Assembly (NCBI RefSeq): GCF_900100085.1
Contig: NZ_FNEJ01000011.1
Location: 62,001-126,000, forward strand
From: Salipiger marinus
GTDB lineage: Bacteria > Pseudomonadota > Alphaproteobacteria > Rhodobacterales > Rhodobacteraceae
Reading direction: 5' to 3'
Length of the DNA stretch: 64,000 nucleotides
This document shows, in pieces, positions 45,162 through 53,761 of this stretch. How positions within the stretch are numbered: the first letter of the stretch is position 1; each line of letters starts with the position of its first letter. The translations under genes were made by a program, and so were the position numbers. The notes under the pieces were generated by a model. That model worked only from the letters and a program-made list of their open reading frames with translations. It had not been told where the DNA came from and did no database searches.

Positions 45162-46465
45162 GAGCCCCGGATCAGCTTGCGGCGCAGCCAGCCCGACAGG
45201 CTGTCCATCGCCATGACCATCAGCACCACCAGCAGGATGTAATAGGTCACCTCTTCCCAGTCCTTCTGGGTGATCATCGCCTGCGTCAGCAGCAGGCCGA
45301 TGCCGCCGCCGGTGATCGCGCCGATGATGGTGGCCGAGCGGGTGTTGGATTCAAGGAAGTAAAGCACCTGACTGATCAGCACCGGCATCACCTGCGGGAT
45401 CACCCCGAAACGGTAGCGCTGCAGCGGCTTGGCCCCGGTGGAGGCGACCCCTTCGATCTGGCGGCCATCGACGTTTTCCAGCGCCTCCGAGAACAGCTTG
45501 CCGAAGCTGCCGGTATCGGTGATCAGCATGGCCAGCGCCCCGGTCAGCGGGCCGGGCCCGAAGGCGCGGCTCAGCACGATGGTCCAGATCAGCCCGTCCA
45601 CCCCACGCAGGAAATCGAACACCCGCCGCGTGGCAAAGCGGAGCGCCCCCAGCGGCGCAAAATTCCTGGCCGACAGGAAGGCCAGCGGCAGCGCCACGAT
45701 GGCGGCCCCCATGGTGCCCAGAAAGGCCATCAGCAGCGTCTCGAACAGCGCCCAGGCCACATCGGCGTGGCGCCACATGCCGTTCTGCCAGAAATCATGC
45801 CATGCCCCGGCCAGATTGCCGCGCGCGGGATCGATCTGGTCGCCGAACAGGATCTCGGTCAGGCCATGGCCATGATAGGGGCTGTCCAGCGTGAAGAAGA
45901 ACAGCTCCCAGCCGGGGAAATAGCGGAACACCTCGGTCTTGGCGCGGGTCAGCGCCACGCGCGCCTCGGGGCGGGTGATCTGCACCCGCGAGGAGGAGGC
46001 GGAAATCCACTCGGGCAGCCCGGTTTCGGGCAGGTTGGTGACGAGGCTGCGCCCGTCAAGGCGGCCCTCGATCAGCCCGTAGCCCGGCACGTCCCAGACA
46101 AAGCCGTTCTCCGGCAGCAGCAGGATATGCTGGCCCTCGCCCAGATCGACACGGGTGGCCTCGCCCTCGGGCGTCACCCAGTCGGGCGAGGTGCCTTCGG
46201 CATAGGCGCCCTTGCGCTCGCCCTCGATGGCGATGTCGATCCCGCCGGAGCGGTTGTCGCGGGTGACATGGGTCTTGTAGCTCCATGTGTCCGACAGCAG
46301 CGTCTGCGCATTGTCCATGCGCGCGCGTTCCGCAAGGCCGGGCAGGTCGAAGGCGAAGAAGACATAGACCAGATAGGCCAGCACCAGCGCGGGCAGGCCG
46401 AAGCTCAGCAGCTTCTTGCGGGTGAACAGCCGGTCGGCGGAGGCGTAAAGGGCGGCATCGGCCAT
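45158..46465 (-). CDS. phnE: Phosphonate ABC transporter permease PhnE, long form
   Basis: A 435-residue permease of the phosphonate transporter. An N-terminal helix (LLSFGLPALVLAYLVYVFF) is followed by a large predicted periplasmic segment (about residues 45-205) that the shorter partner lacks, then a standard permease core with the ABC-docking loop around NVDGRQIEGVASTGAKPLQR. It follows its partner after one base and overlaps the acetyltransferase gene by four. Confidence 0.93.
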   Translation of the reverse strand: MADAALYASADRLFTRKKLLSFGLPALVLAYLVYVFFAFDLPGLAERARMDNAQTLLSDTWSYKTHVTRDNRSGGIDIAIEGERKGAYAEGTSPDWVTPEGEATRVDLGEGQHILLLPENGFVWDVPGYGLIEGRLDGRSLVTNLPETGLPEWISASSSRVQITRPEARVALTRAKTEVFRYFPGWELFFFTLDSPYHGHGLTEILFGDQIDPARGNLAGAWHDFWQNGMWRHADVAWALFETLLMAFLGTMGAAIVALPLAFLSARNFAPLGALRFATRRVFDFLRGVDGLIWTIVLSRAFGPGPLTGALAMLITDTGSFGKLFSEALENVDGRQIEGVASTGAKPLQRYRFGVIPQVMPVLISQVLYFLESNTRSATIIGAITGGGIGLLLTQAMITQKDWEEVTYYILLVVLMVMAMDSLSGWLRRKLIRGS

Positions 46466-46466
46466 G

Positions 46467-47333
46467 TCAGTGACCCTTCGATCTGGAGGTGATCATCATG
46501 TGCCGGACATGGCCGGACAGCTGGTCGAAGACCACGATGGTCAGGAACAGCAGGATGAAGATGGCGGCGGCCTCGTCGAACTTGCCCTGCCCCCAGGACA
46601 TGGTGTTGCGCAGCTCGTAGCCGATGCCGCCCGCGCCGACGAAGCCAAGGATGGCCGAGGCGCGGATGTTGATTTCGAAGCGCATCAGCGCATAGCTGAG
46701 GTAATTGGGCGAGACCTGCGGCACCACGCCCAGCCACATGCGCTGCAGCCATGTGGCGCCCACCGAATGCAGCCCCTCGACCGGCTTCAGATCGGCGTTT
46801 TCATTGACCTCGGAGAAAAGTTTCCCCAGCGCCCCGGCGGTGTGCAGCGCGATGGCGATCATCGCGGGCACCGGCCCGCCGCCCAGCACGAAGATCAGCA
46901 CCAGCGCCACCACGATCTCGGGCACAGCGCGCAGCAGATCCATCAGCCGCCGGAACACCGGGATCAGCCGCGGCCAGCGCGCCAGTCCCCTTGTCGCCAG
47001 CAGCGACAGCACCATGGCCCCCAGCGTGCCCAGCAGGGTCGACACGGCGGCGATGTTGACGGTTTCCACAAGGGCGGGGAAATATTTCACCAGATAGCCC
47101 GGCAGCAGGTTCAGGCGGGGGATGGTGTCGCGCACCACATCGGCCGGGAAATCAAGGATATGCGGCAGCCCGTCCCAGAACCCGCCGGCATTGCGCCCGT
47201 CGGCCAGCAGGAATCCCGAAACCATGAGCAGCACGAAGACCGCCATCAGGATGCCGCCGTAAAGCCTGCGGCGGGCGGTCAGCGCAAGGTAATGCGCGCG
47301 CGTGTCAAAGGGAGCGTCGGGCATCTGGGTCAT
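46467..47333 (-). CDS. phnE: Phosphonate ABC transporter permease PhnE, short form
   Basis: A 288-residue permease with six helices. The docking loop is ENADLKPVEGLHSVGATWLQ, equivalent to the EAA motif. Membrane stretches include GILMAVFVLLMVSGFLLA. Two different PhnE subunits forming a heterodimer are common in alphaproteobacteria. It lies between phnD and the long phnE. Confidence 0.95.
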   Translation of the reverse strand: MTQMPDAPFDTRAHYLALTARRRLYGGILMAVFVLLMVSGFLLADGRNAGGFWDGLPHILDFPADVVRDTIPRLNLLPGYLVKYFPALVETVNIAAVSTLLGTLGAMVLSLLATRGLARWPRLIPVFRRLMDLLRAVPEIVVALVLIFVLGGGPVPAMIAIALHTAGALGKLFSEVNENADLKPVEGLHSVGATWLQRMWLGVVPQVSPNYLSYALMRFEINIRASAILGFVGAGGIGYELRNTMSWGQGKFDEAAAIFILLFLTIVVFDQLSGHVRHMMITSRSKGH

Positions 47334-47412
47334 GCGGGCTTCCGGATCAGGGGGGGACAGACAGGCAAAGGGGCCCCGCGTCTGCCGCGGGGCCCCGGAT
47401 CAGGAGCGTGGA

Positions 47413-48318
47413 TCAGTTGGACTGCGACTGGCGCGCCGCGATGATCGACAGGTAGTTGTCGTGGGTGATCGGCTTGAAGCCAAGGCTTTCACCGGCGGAG
47501 ATGTTGTAGGTGCAGTCCTTGTCGGTCTCGTACATGTTCTGCACCAGTGCCGTCATCTTTTCCTTGACGTCGGCGGGCAGACCCTTGCGCAGCACGATCG
47601 GGCCTTCGGGGATTTCCTTGGAGCGCCAGATTTCGACCAGATCGTTCATGTCGATCAGGCCCGCATCCACGGCCTTGCGCAGCGAGCCGGAGTTGTAGCC
47701 GTCTTCCCAGTTGCCCTGGCCATCGGCCCAGGTCACGCCCGCATCCACATCGCCATTGTTCACGGCGACGATGGTCTGCTCGTGACCGCCGACAAACTTC
47801 ACTTCCTTGAAGTAGTCACCGGATTCCATGGTGATCCCGTCCTTGTACTGGGGGATTTCCACGGCGGGGATCAGGTAGCCGGAGGTGGAGTTCGGATCGC
47901 CGAAGGCGAAGACCTTGCCTTCCATGTCGTCCAGCGAGGTGACGCCGCTGTCCTTGCGGGCAAAGCCGATGGAGTAATAGCCGATGGTGCCGTCCATGTT
48001 GACCTTGACCAGCGCGGGTTCCACCGCCTCGGGGTCGGACAGGTAGATCGCGGCATAGGCGGAGGCGCCGAGCCATGCCATGTCGATGGTGCCGCCCAGC
48101 AGACCCTGGATCACGCCGTTATAGTCGGCGGGAGCAAACAGCTTGGCGGGGACGCCCAGCGTTTCTTCGGTGTAGTTCTTCAGGCATTCGTGGTTGTTCA
48201 GACGGTCCTGGGCGTTTTCGCCGCCAAGGATGCCGATGTTGAACTCGGTGATGTCCTGCGCCTGAGCCGCGCCCACAAGGGCGGTGGTGGCAAGCATCGC
48301 TGCGAAGATGGTCTTCAT
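47413..48318 (-). CDS. phnD: Phosphonate-binding periplasmic protein PhnD
   Basis: A 301-residue substrate-binding protein with a signal peptide (MKTIFAAMLATTALVGAAQA). Ligand-site elements typical of PhnD are DMAWLGASAYAAI, FGDPNSTSGYLIP and VKFVGGHEQTI. It binds phosphonates such as 2-aminoethylphosphonate and hands them to the PhnE pair. Confidence 0.96.
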   Translation of the reverse strand: MKTIFAAMLATTALVGAAQAQDITEFNIGILGGENAQDRLNNHECLKNYTEETLGVPAKLFAPADYNGVIQGLLGGTIDMAWLGASAYAAIYLSDPEAVEPALVKVNMDGTIGYYSIGFARKDSGVTSLDDMEGKVFAFGDPNSTSGYLIPAVEIPQYKDGITMESGDYFKEVKFVGGHEQTIVAVNNGDVDAGVTWADGQGNWEDGYNSGSLRKAVDAGLIDMNDLVEIWRSKEIPEGPIVLRKGLPADVKEKMTALVQNMYETDKDCTYNISAGESLGFKPITHDNYLSIIAARQSQSN

Positions 48319-48365
48319 GGTCTTCCCTCTCGGTGATGGGCCGGTCGCTAAGGCCCTTGGTCGCG

Positions 48366-49184
48366 TCAGACCGTGACTTCCGCCTGCCGGATTTCCTCGG
48401 CGGCGACGGGGTCGCGGATTTCGGTGGAGGTGGCGTTTTCCGAAAATTCGGCCCCCGCGCCGTAGATGTCGCGGGCAACACCGGTGGTGAGCTGTTCGGG
48501 GGTGCCGTCGAACACGATGCGGCCGTCGCGCATGCCGATCACCCGGTCGCAGTAGCGCCGCGCGGTGTCGAGCGTGTGCAGGTTGGCGATGACCATGCGG
48601 CCATCTTCCTCGTGGATGCGGCGCAGCGCCTCCATGACGATCTGCGCGTTCATCGGATCGAGCGAGGCGATGGGTTCGTCGGCAAGGATCACCTTGGGAT
48701 CCTGCATCAGGGCGCGGGCGATGGCGACGCGCTGCTGCTGGCCGCCCGACAGGGCCTCGGCGCGCTTGGCGGCATGGGCGGCGATGCCCAGACGGTCAAG
48801 GATGTCGATGGCGCGGTGGATGTCGGCGCGGGGATAGACGTTGAAGAGCGTGGCAAGGCTGGAGCGCTGCGCCAGCGTGCCATGCAGCACGTTCGACACC
48901 ACGTCCATGCGCGGCACCAGATTGAACTGCTGGAAGATCATCGCGCAGTCGGACTGCCACGCGCGTTTTTCGGCGCCGCGCAGGGCCAGCACGTCGCGCC
49001 CCTCGAACAGCAGCCTGCCGGATGTGGCATCGGTCAGCCGGTTCATCATCCGCAGGAAGGTGGATTTGCCGGCGCCCGACCGTCCGATGATGCCAATCAT
49101 CAGCGGTCGGTCGACGGTGAAGGTCGCCTTGTCGACAGCGGTATTGCTGCCGAAGCGCTTGGTCAGGTTCTCGACGGTGAGCAT
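48366..49184 (-). CDS. phnC: Phosphonate ABC transporter ATPase PhnC
   Basis: A 272-residue ABC ATPase. Walker A is GRSGAGKST, the signature is [15 protein letters not shown] and Walker B is [13 protein letters not shown] chose ATG 49184 ([11 protein letters not shown]); the frame opens at 49259 but that would cross the Pho box array. It heads the phnC-D-E-E-acetyltransferase operon. Confidence 0.96.
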   Translation of the reverse strand: MLTVENLTKRFGSNTAVDKATFTVDRPLMIGIIGRSGAGKSTFLRMMNRLTDATSGRLLFEGRDVLALRGAEKRAWQSDCAMIFQQFNLVPRMDVVSNVLHGTLAQRSSLATLFNVYPRADIHRAIDILDRLGIAAHAAKRAEALSGGQQQRVAIARALMQDPKVILADEPIASLDPMNAQIVMEALRRIHEEDGRMVIANLHTLDTARRYCDRVIGMRDGRIVFDGTPEQLTTGVARDIYGAGAEFSENATSTEIRDPVAAEEIRQAEVTV

Positions 49185-49224
49185 ATGTCCCCCGGTACGT
49201 TCGGGGCGGTTCTGGGGCCATGTG

Positions 49225-49286
49225 ATGAAGGCTCCGTGACGGCGAGGATGCGGTTTCATGTCAGTCCGGCGAAGGTTTTGTGACAG
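49225..49286 (-). promoter_or_regulatory. Pho box array of six heptamers before phnC
   Basis: On the minus strand six heptamers start every 11 bases: CTGTCAC (from 49286), CCTTCGC, CTGACAT, CCGCATC, CCGTCAC and CCTTCAT (from 49231), each separated by 4 bases. The first, third, fifth and sixth match the PhoB consensus CTGTCAT well; the second and fourth are weak. The helical phasing is that of tandem PhoB dimers. It indicates induction of phosphonate uptake in phosphate starvation. Confidence 0.7.
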
Positions 49287-49305
49287 GCGCAGGGATCCGG
49301 ACCAA

Positions 49306-49367
49306 AGGGGGCTCTGCCCCCGTCCGCTGGCGCGGACTCCCCCGGGATATTTGGGGCCGCTGGAAAC
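49306..49367 (+). repeat. Repeat family A, copy 4 (long form)
   Basis: It contains GGGGGC-TCT-GCCCCC, a middle stem GTCCGC-TGGC-GCGGAC, and CTCCCCCGGGATATTTGG. It lies between the divergent phnC and transporter-like genes, just beyond the Pho box array. The middle stem differs in both arms from copy 3 but stays complementary. Confidence 0.9.
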
Positions 49368-49454
49368 GAGGGGGGACGCCGCAGGTCATTGCGGTTGTGC
49401 GCCGGGGCTGGTTTAAGCCCGGGGCATGCGCAACCCGCCGCGAAAGTCCCGACC

Positions 49455-50855
49455 TTGATCCTGATCTCTCCGACGCTCGACCGGGTGACCGGAGTTCTGC
49501 TGGTGGCGCTGACCGGCGTGGTGATCGCACAGGAATGGCATCTGCTGGGGCCCGCGCCCGCGCTGCTGGCGCCGCTGGTGCTGGTGCTGACCGCCCTGCT
49601 GACGCTGCAGGTGGCGCCGGGGCGGCGGGCCTTTGTCGCGGTGGCGGGGGTGCTGACGCTGGCGCTGGTCTGGCGCGATCCCGAGGGCTGGCGCGCGGTG
49701 GTGGCGCGGGCCGTGGCCAGTGCTGCCTTCATCGTCGCGTTCTTTTCGGCGCTGGCCTCGCTGCGCAGTGCCGCGCAGCAGGCGGCGGCGATCCGGGCGG
49801 GGGGCACGTTTCTGGCGCTGCAGCCGCCGGGGCGGCGTTATCTGGCGCTGACGCTGGGCGGGCAGGCCTTCGCGCTGCTGCTCAATTACGGGGCGATCGC
49901 CCTTCTGGGCAGCCTTGCCACCGCCGCCGCCCGCGACGAGCCCGATGCCGAGATCCGGGCCCACCGCACAAGGCGCATGCTGCTGGCGATCCAGCGCGGC
50001 TTTGTCGCCTCGCTGCCATGGTCGCCGATGTCCTTTGCCGTGGCGATCAGCACGGCGCTGATCCCCGGCACCAGCTGGGGCACGATGCTGCTGCCGGGGC
50101 TGGCCACCATGGTGCTGCTGACCGGGGTGGGCTGGGGGCTGGACACGCTCTTCAAACCGAAGCTGAGCCGCCCGCCCGCGCCGCGCATCCCCCCCGAGGG
50201 CAGCTGGGCGCTGCTGCTGCCGCTGGCGCTGCTGCTGGGACTGCTGGTGCTGAGCGTGCTGGCGCTGCAACTGGCCACCGGGTTCCGGGTCACGGGCATC
50301 GTCATGCTGGTGGTGCCGCTGATGGCGCTGGGCTGGGTGGCGCTGCAGCAGCGCGAGGGCGGCCCGTCCCTGCCCCGCCGGGTGCGCGAGTTTGTCTGCG
50401 CCGACCTGCCCTCCTTCCGGGGCGAGATCACGCTGCTGATGATGGCGGGCTATATCGGCACGGTGGGCGCGCCGCTGCTGGCGCCGCTGATCCAGAGCTC
50501 GCCCTTTCACCCCGAGGATCTGCCGACGCCGCTGGTGCTGGCCGGGCTGGTCTGGCTGGTGCCGCTCTGCGGGCAGATCGGCATGAACCCGATCCTGACC
50601 GTCAGCCTGATCGCGCCCTCCGTGCCCTCCGCCGAGATGCTGGGCGTGCCGCCGGTGGCCATCGTCACCGCCATCACCGCAGGCTGGGCGCTGGGGGGCA
50701 TCAGTTCGCCCTTCACCGCCACCACGCTGCTGGTGGGCAATTTCGGCGGGGTCAGCGCGCGGCATGTGGGGCTGCGCTGGAACGGCAGCTACATGGCGGT
50801 GATGTTGGTGCTCCTGCCGCTCTGGGTGCTGCTGCTGGCGTGGCTCGCGGGGTGA
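49455..50855 (+). CDS. Polytopic membrane protein, probable transporter
   Basis: This about 466-residue protein has at least ten hydrophobic segments (for example LLLPLALLLGLLVLSVLAL and ITLLMMAGYIGTVGAPLLAPL) and conserved-looking loops with GQIGMNPILTVSLIAPSVPS and GWALGGISSPFTATTLLVGN. The repeated small-residue loop pattern recalls ion-transporter-superfamily anion carriers, but I cannot name a family. The start is uncertain: TTG 49455 is my choice, with TTG 49389 and an internal GTG as options. It precedes a membrane dipeptidase gene by about 65 bases, suggesting uptake of a peptide-like or amino-acid-like compound. Confidence 0.65.
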   Translation: MILISPTLDRVTGVLLVALTGVVIAQEWHLLGPAPALLAPLVLVLTALLTLQVAPGRRAFVAVAGVLTLALVWRDPEGWRAVVARAVASAAFIVAFFSALASLRSAAQQAAAIRAGGTFLALQPPGRRYLALTLGGQAFALLLNYGAIALLGSLATAAARDEPDAEIRAHRTRRMLLAIQRGFVASLPWSPMSFAVAISTALIPGTSWGTMLLPGLATMVLLTGVGWGLDTLFKPKLSRPPAPRIPPEGSWALLLPLALLLGLLVLSVLALQLATGFRVTGIVMLVVPLMALGWVALQQREGGPSLPRRVREFVCADLPSFRGEITLLMMAGYIGTVGAPLLAPLIQSSPFHPEDLPTPLVLAGLVWLVPLCGQIGMNPILTVSLIAPSVPSAEMLGVPPVAIVTAITAGWALGGISSPFTATTLLVGNFGGVSARHVGLRWNGSYMAVMLVLLPLWVLLLAWLAG

Positions 50856-50921
50856 TCGCCGGTTGCGGGGCGTGCCGGTTCTGGCCAGTGTCGGGGCAGG
50901 CATTTTCTGAAAGGCTCCGCC

Positions 50922-51980
50922 ATGACCCGACCCACGCCCCCGATCCTTGACGGCCATAACGATCTGATCCTGCGCCTGATGCGCGGCCATGTCAGCGCGG
51001 CGCAGGTGGCAGCGGGCGGCGCGGGTGGCCATATCGACCTGCCGCGCGCCCGTGCCGGGGGCTGGGCGGGCGGCATGTTCGCGATCTTCGTGCCCGATCC
51101 CGGCCCGCGGGCGGCGGTGCCGGTGGGCGACATGACCGCCGCCAGCTATGACGTGCCGCTGCCGCCGATGCTGCCGCAGGACATGGCGCGGCGGGCGACA
51201 TGGGAGGGCGTCGCCGCCTTCGAGGCGCTGGCGGCAGCGGGCGTGCTGGTGCCCTGCACCACCGCCGCCGCGCTGGAGGCGGCGCTGGACGGCCCCGCGC
51301 TGGCCGGTGTGCTGCATCTGGAAGGCGCCGAGGCCATCGGCCCCGATCTGGCAGAGCTGGAGGCGCTGCACGCGCACGGGCTGCGCTCGCTCGGGCCGGT
51401 CTGGTCGCGGCCCACGATCTTTGGCCATGGCGTGCCGTTCCGCTTTCCCGCCAGCCCCGATACCGGACCGGGCCTGACCGAGGCGGGGCAGCGGCTGGTG
51501 CGCGCCTGCAACCAGCTGGGCATCCTGATCGACCTGTCGCATCTCAACGAGGCGGGGTTCGACGATGTGGCGCGGCTTTCGGAGGCGCCGCTGGTGGCCA
51601 CCCATTCCAACGCATGGGCGGTGACCCCACACAGCCGCAACCTGACCGACCGCCAGCTGCGCCGGATCGCCGAAAGCGACGGCATGGTGGGAATCAACTT
51701 CGCCACCGGCTTCCTGCGCCCCGACGGGCGGATGGATCCCGACACGCGGCTCGACAGCCTGCTGCGCCATCTCGACCACCTGCTGAACCTGCTGGGCGAA
51801 GACCGGGTGGGCTTCGGTTCGGATTTCGACGGGGCGGTGGTGCCACATGCCATCGGCGACTGCGCGGGCCTGCCCGCCCTGCGCGCGGCGCTGCGCAGCC
51901 ACGGGGTCGATGCGGCGCTGATGGAAAAGCTGTGCTACCGCAACTGGCTGCGGGTGCTGCGCCAGACATGGGGCGGCTGA
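50922..51980 (+). CDS. Membrane dipeptidase family protein (M19)
   Basis: A 352-residue zinc dipeptidase of the renal dipeptidase family. Zinc motifs include LDGHNDLILRLM near the N-terminus, LEGAEAIG (bridging Glu), LSHLNEAGF, ATHSNAWAV and GFGSDFDGA. Family members cut dipeptides, including D-amino acid forms, and some act on beta-lactam-like rings. No signal peptide is seen. It lies between the transporter-like gene and a DapA-family gene. Confidence 0.92.
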   Translation: MTRPTPPILDGHNDLILRLMRGHVSAAQVAAGGAGGHIDLPRARAGGWAGGMFAIFVPDPGPRAAVPVGDMTAASYDVPLPPMLPQDMARRATWEGVAAFEALAAAGVLVPCTTAAALEAALDGPALAGVLHLEGAEAIGPDLAELEALHAHGLRSLGPVWSRPTIFGHGVPFRFPASPDTGPGLTEAGQRLVRACNQLGILIDLSHLNEAGFDDVARLSEAPLVATHSNAWAVTPHSRNLTDRQLRRIAESDGMVGINFATGFLRPDGRMDPDTRLDSLLRHLDHLLNLLGEDRVGFGSDFDGAVVPHAIGDCAGLPALRAALRSHGVDAALMEKLCYRNWLRVLRQTWGG

Positions 51981-52094
51981 GGCGCGCTGCGGCAGCCCGG
52001 GCGGCAGGACGCGCGGCAGCGGCAAGTCACCGCTTGCAAATTCACCGTCAACACGCCAACATGTCAGTCGTTCATCTAAAGTCCGGAGACTGAA

Positions 52095-53009
52095 ATGCCG
52101 ATCCCGTCCCCCGCCGCGCCCGACCTGTCCGCAGCCCCGCGCGCCCATCTTTTCGGGGTATCCGCCGCCATGGTCACCCCCTTCACCGCCGAGGGTGCGG
52201 TGGATCTGGCCCGTCTTGCCCCTCATGCCGCGCGGGTCATGGCCGAAGGCGCGGATGGCATCACGCTCTATGGCACAACCGGTGAGGGCGCCTCGCTGGG
52301 TCAGGCCGACCGCAAGGCGATGCTGGACTGCGTGCTGGATGCCGGTGTCGCCGCCGACCGTCTGACCGCCGCCATCGTCGCCTGCGATCTGGAGACCGCA
52401 GAGGCGCAGGCCCGTGCCGCGCAGGCGCGGGGCGTGACGCGCCTGCTGCTGACCCCGCCCTTCTATTTCAAGGGCATCGCCGAGGATGCGCTCTTCGACT
52501 GGGTGCAGGCCTTCGTGCGCCGCCTGCGCGATACCGAGCTGCAGATCATCCTCTATCACATCCCGCAGGTCACCGGCGTGCATTTCGACGCGCCGCTGAT
52601 CCGCCGGATCAAGGATGCCTGCGGTGCTGCGATCTTCGGCGTCAAGGACAGCGCGGGCAGCTGGGAGCATACCGCACCGCTGCTGCCCATGGACGATCTG
52701 GCGATCCTGATCGGCGACGAACGCCTGCTGGCACGCGCGGCCCCGCTGGGCGGCGCGGGCGCGATCAGCGGCATGGGCAACCTGATGCCGCAGGTGATCG
52801 GCGCGCTGATCCGCGAAGGCCAGACCAACCCCGCGCTCAACGCTCTGGTGGACGAGATCGTGACCGTGCCGGTCACGCCGCTGGTCAAGGGGCTGGTGGG
52901 TGCCGTGGCCGGGGATGACGGCTGGCGGCACACCCGCGCGCCGCTGCAGCCCGCAAGCGCTTCGGTCATTGCGGCGCTGGCCCCGAAAGTGCAGGCTCTG
53001 CGCGGCTGA
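52095..53009 (+). CDS. DapA-family aldolase/lyase
   Basis: A 304-residue class I aldolase-fold protein of the dihydrodipicolinate synthase/N-acetylneuraminate lyase family. The Schiff-base Lys is K184 (FGVKDSAGSW) and the catalytic Tyr is Y154 (ILYHIPQVTG). The GTTGEG motif binds the pyruvate carboxylate. It is paired with a GntR regulator immediately downstream and is thus more likely catabolic than the biosynthetic DapA. The substrate is unknown. Confidence 0.88.
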   Translation: MPIPSPAAPDLSAAPRAHLFGVSAAMVTPFTAEGAVDLARLAPHAARVMAEGADGITLYGTTGEGASLGQADRKAMLDCVLDAGVAADRLTAAIVACDLETAEAQARAAQARGVTRLLLTPPFYFKGIAEDALFDWVQAFVRRLRDTELQIILYHIPQVTGVHFDAPLIRRIKDACGAAIFGVKDSAGSWEHTAPLLPMDDLAILIGDERLLARAAPLGGAGAISGMGNLMPQVIGALIREGQTNPALNALVDEIVTVPVTPLVKGLVGAVAGDDGWRHTRAPLQPASASVIAALAPKVQALRG

Positions 53010-53025
53010 CCCAAAGGAGACCCGG

Positions 53026-53664
53026 ATGACGCTGCGCGATCAGGCCTATGAGACCTTCACCGAACAGCTGCTGTCGCGGCAGATCTCGCTGGGGCAGTTC
53101 GTCTCCCAGCGGGAACTGGTGAAGCTGACGGGCATGCCGCTTGGCGCCATCCGCGAAATGATCCCGCGGCTGGAGGCGGACGGGCTGATCCGCACCGTCC
53201 CCAACCGCGGGCTGCAGATCCTGCAGGTCGACATGGGCCTGATCCGCAACGCCTTCCAGCTGCGCCTGCTGCTGGAGCGCGAGGCGGTGCGCAACTTCGT
53301 CACCGCAGCCCCGGAGGCGGAACTGGCCGAGCTGCGCGAGCGCCATCTGGTCATCCGTGCCACCGCCCGGCAGGGCGTGACCCCGGACCTGCTGGCCGAG
53401 GCGCAGGCGATGGACTGGAACATGCATGACCGCATGATCGACGCGCTGGACAATGACCTGATCTCCGGCATCTACCGCATCAACTCGATCAAGATCCGGC
53501 TGATCCGCAACGAGGACACCCGGATGCTGCCGGAACTGGTGGTCTCGGTCATGGACGAACATCTGGCCCTGATCGAGGCGCTGGCCGCGCGCGATCCCGC
53601 CGCCGCCGATGCTGCGCTGGTGGCGCATCTGACCAGTGCCAAGCAGCGCGCCGTCCGCCTCTGA
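53026..53664 (+). CDS. GntR-family transcriptional regulator (FCD type)
   Basis: The 212-residue product has a winged-helix N-terminus (QRELVKLTGMPLGAIREMI, about residues 25-45) and a helical FCD ligand domain (from about 75, with RLLLEREAVRNFV and HDRMIDAL). I chose ATG 53026, preceded by AAAGGAG. It starts 16 bases after the aldolase gene and probably controls that gene in response to its substrate. Confidence 0.88.
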   Translation: MTLRDQAYETFTEQLLSRQISLGQFVSQRELVKLTGMPLGAIREMIPRLEADGLIRTVPNRGLQILQVDMGLIRNAFQLRLLLEREAVRNFVTAAPEAELAELRERHLVIRATARQGVTPDLLAEAQAMDWNMHDRMIDALDNDLISGIYRINSIKIRLIRNEDTRMLPELVVSVMDEHLALIEALAARDPAAADAALVAHLTSAKQRAVRL

Positions 53665-53683
53665 CGCAAGGCGATCGCCGCCG

Positions 53684-53749
53684 CTTCATCTTGCCCCTGA
53701 ACTCCGGGGGTGAATTGGCCGCAGGCCAAGAGGGGGCAGCGCCCCCTCC
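53684..53749 (+). repeat. Repeat family B, copy 4
   Basis: It reads CTTCATCTTGCCCCTGAACT, then CCGGGGGTGAA, TTGGCC-GCA-GGCCAA and AGGGGGC-AGC-GCCCCCT. It lies between the converging GntR and LLM oxidoreductase genes. Confidence 0.9.
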
Positions 53750-53761
53750 CGCCCGTGCCGC

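Noticed and set aside
49413-52931. 1172-codon open frame on the minus strand
   Set aside because: It is antisense to four well-supported genes and has low-complexity Gln/His/Arg composition.
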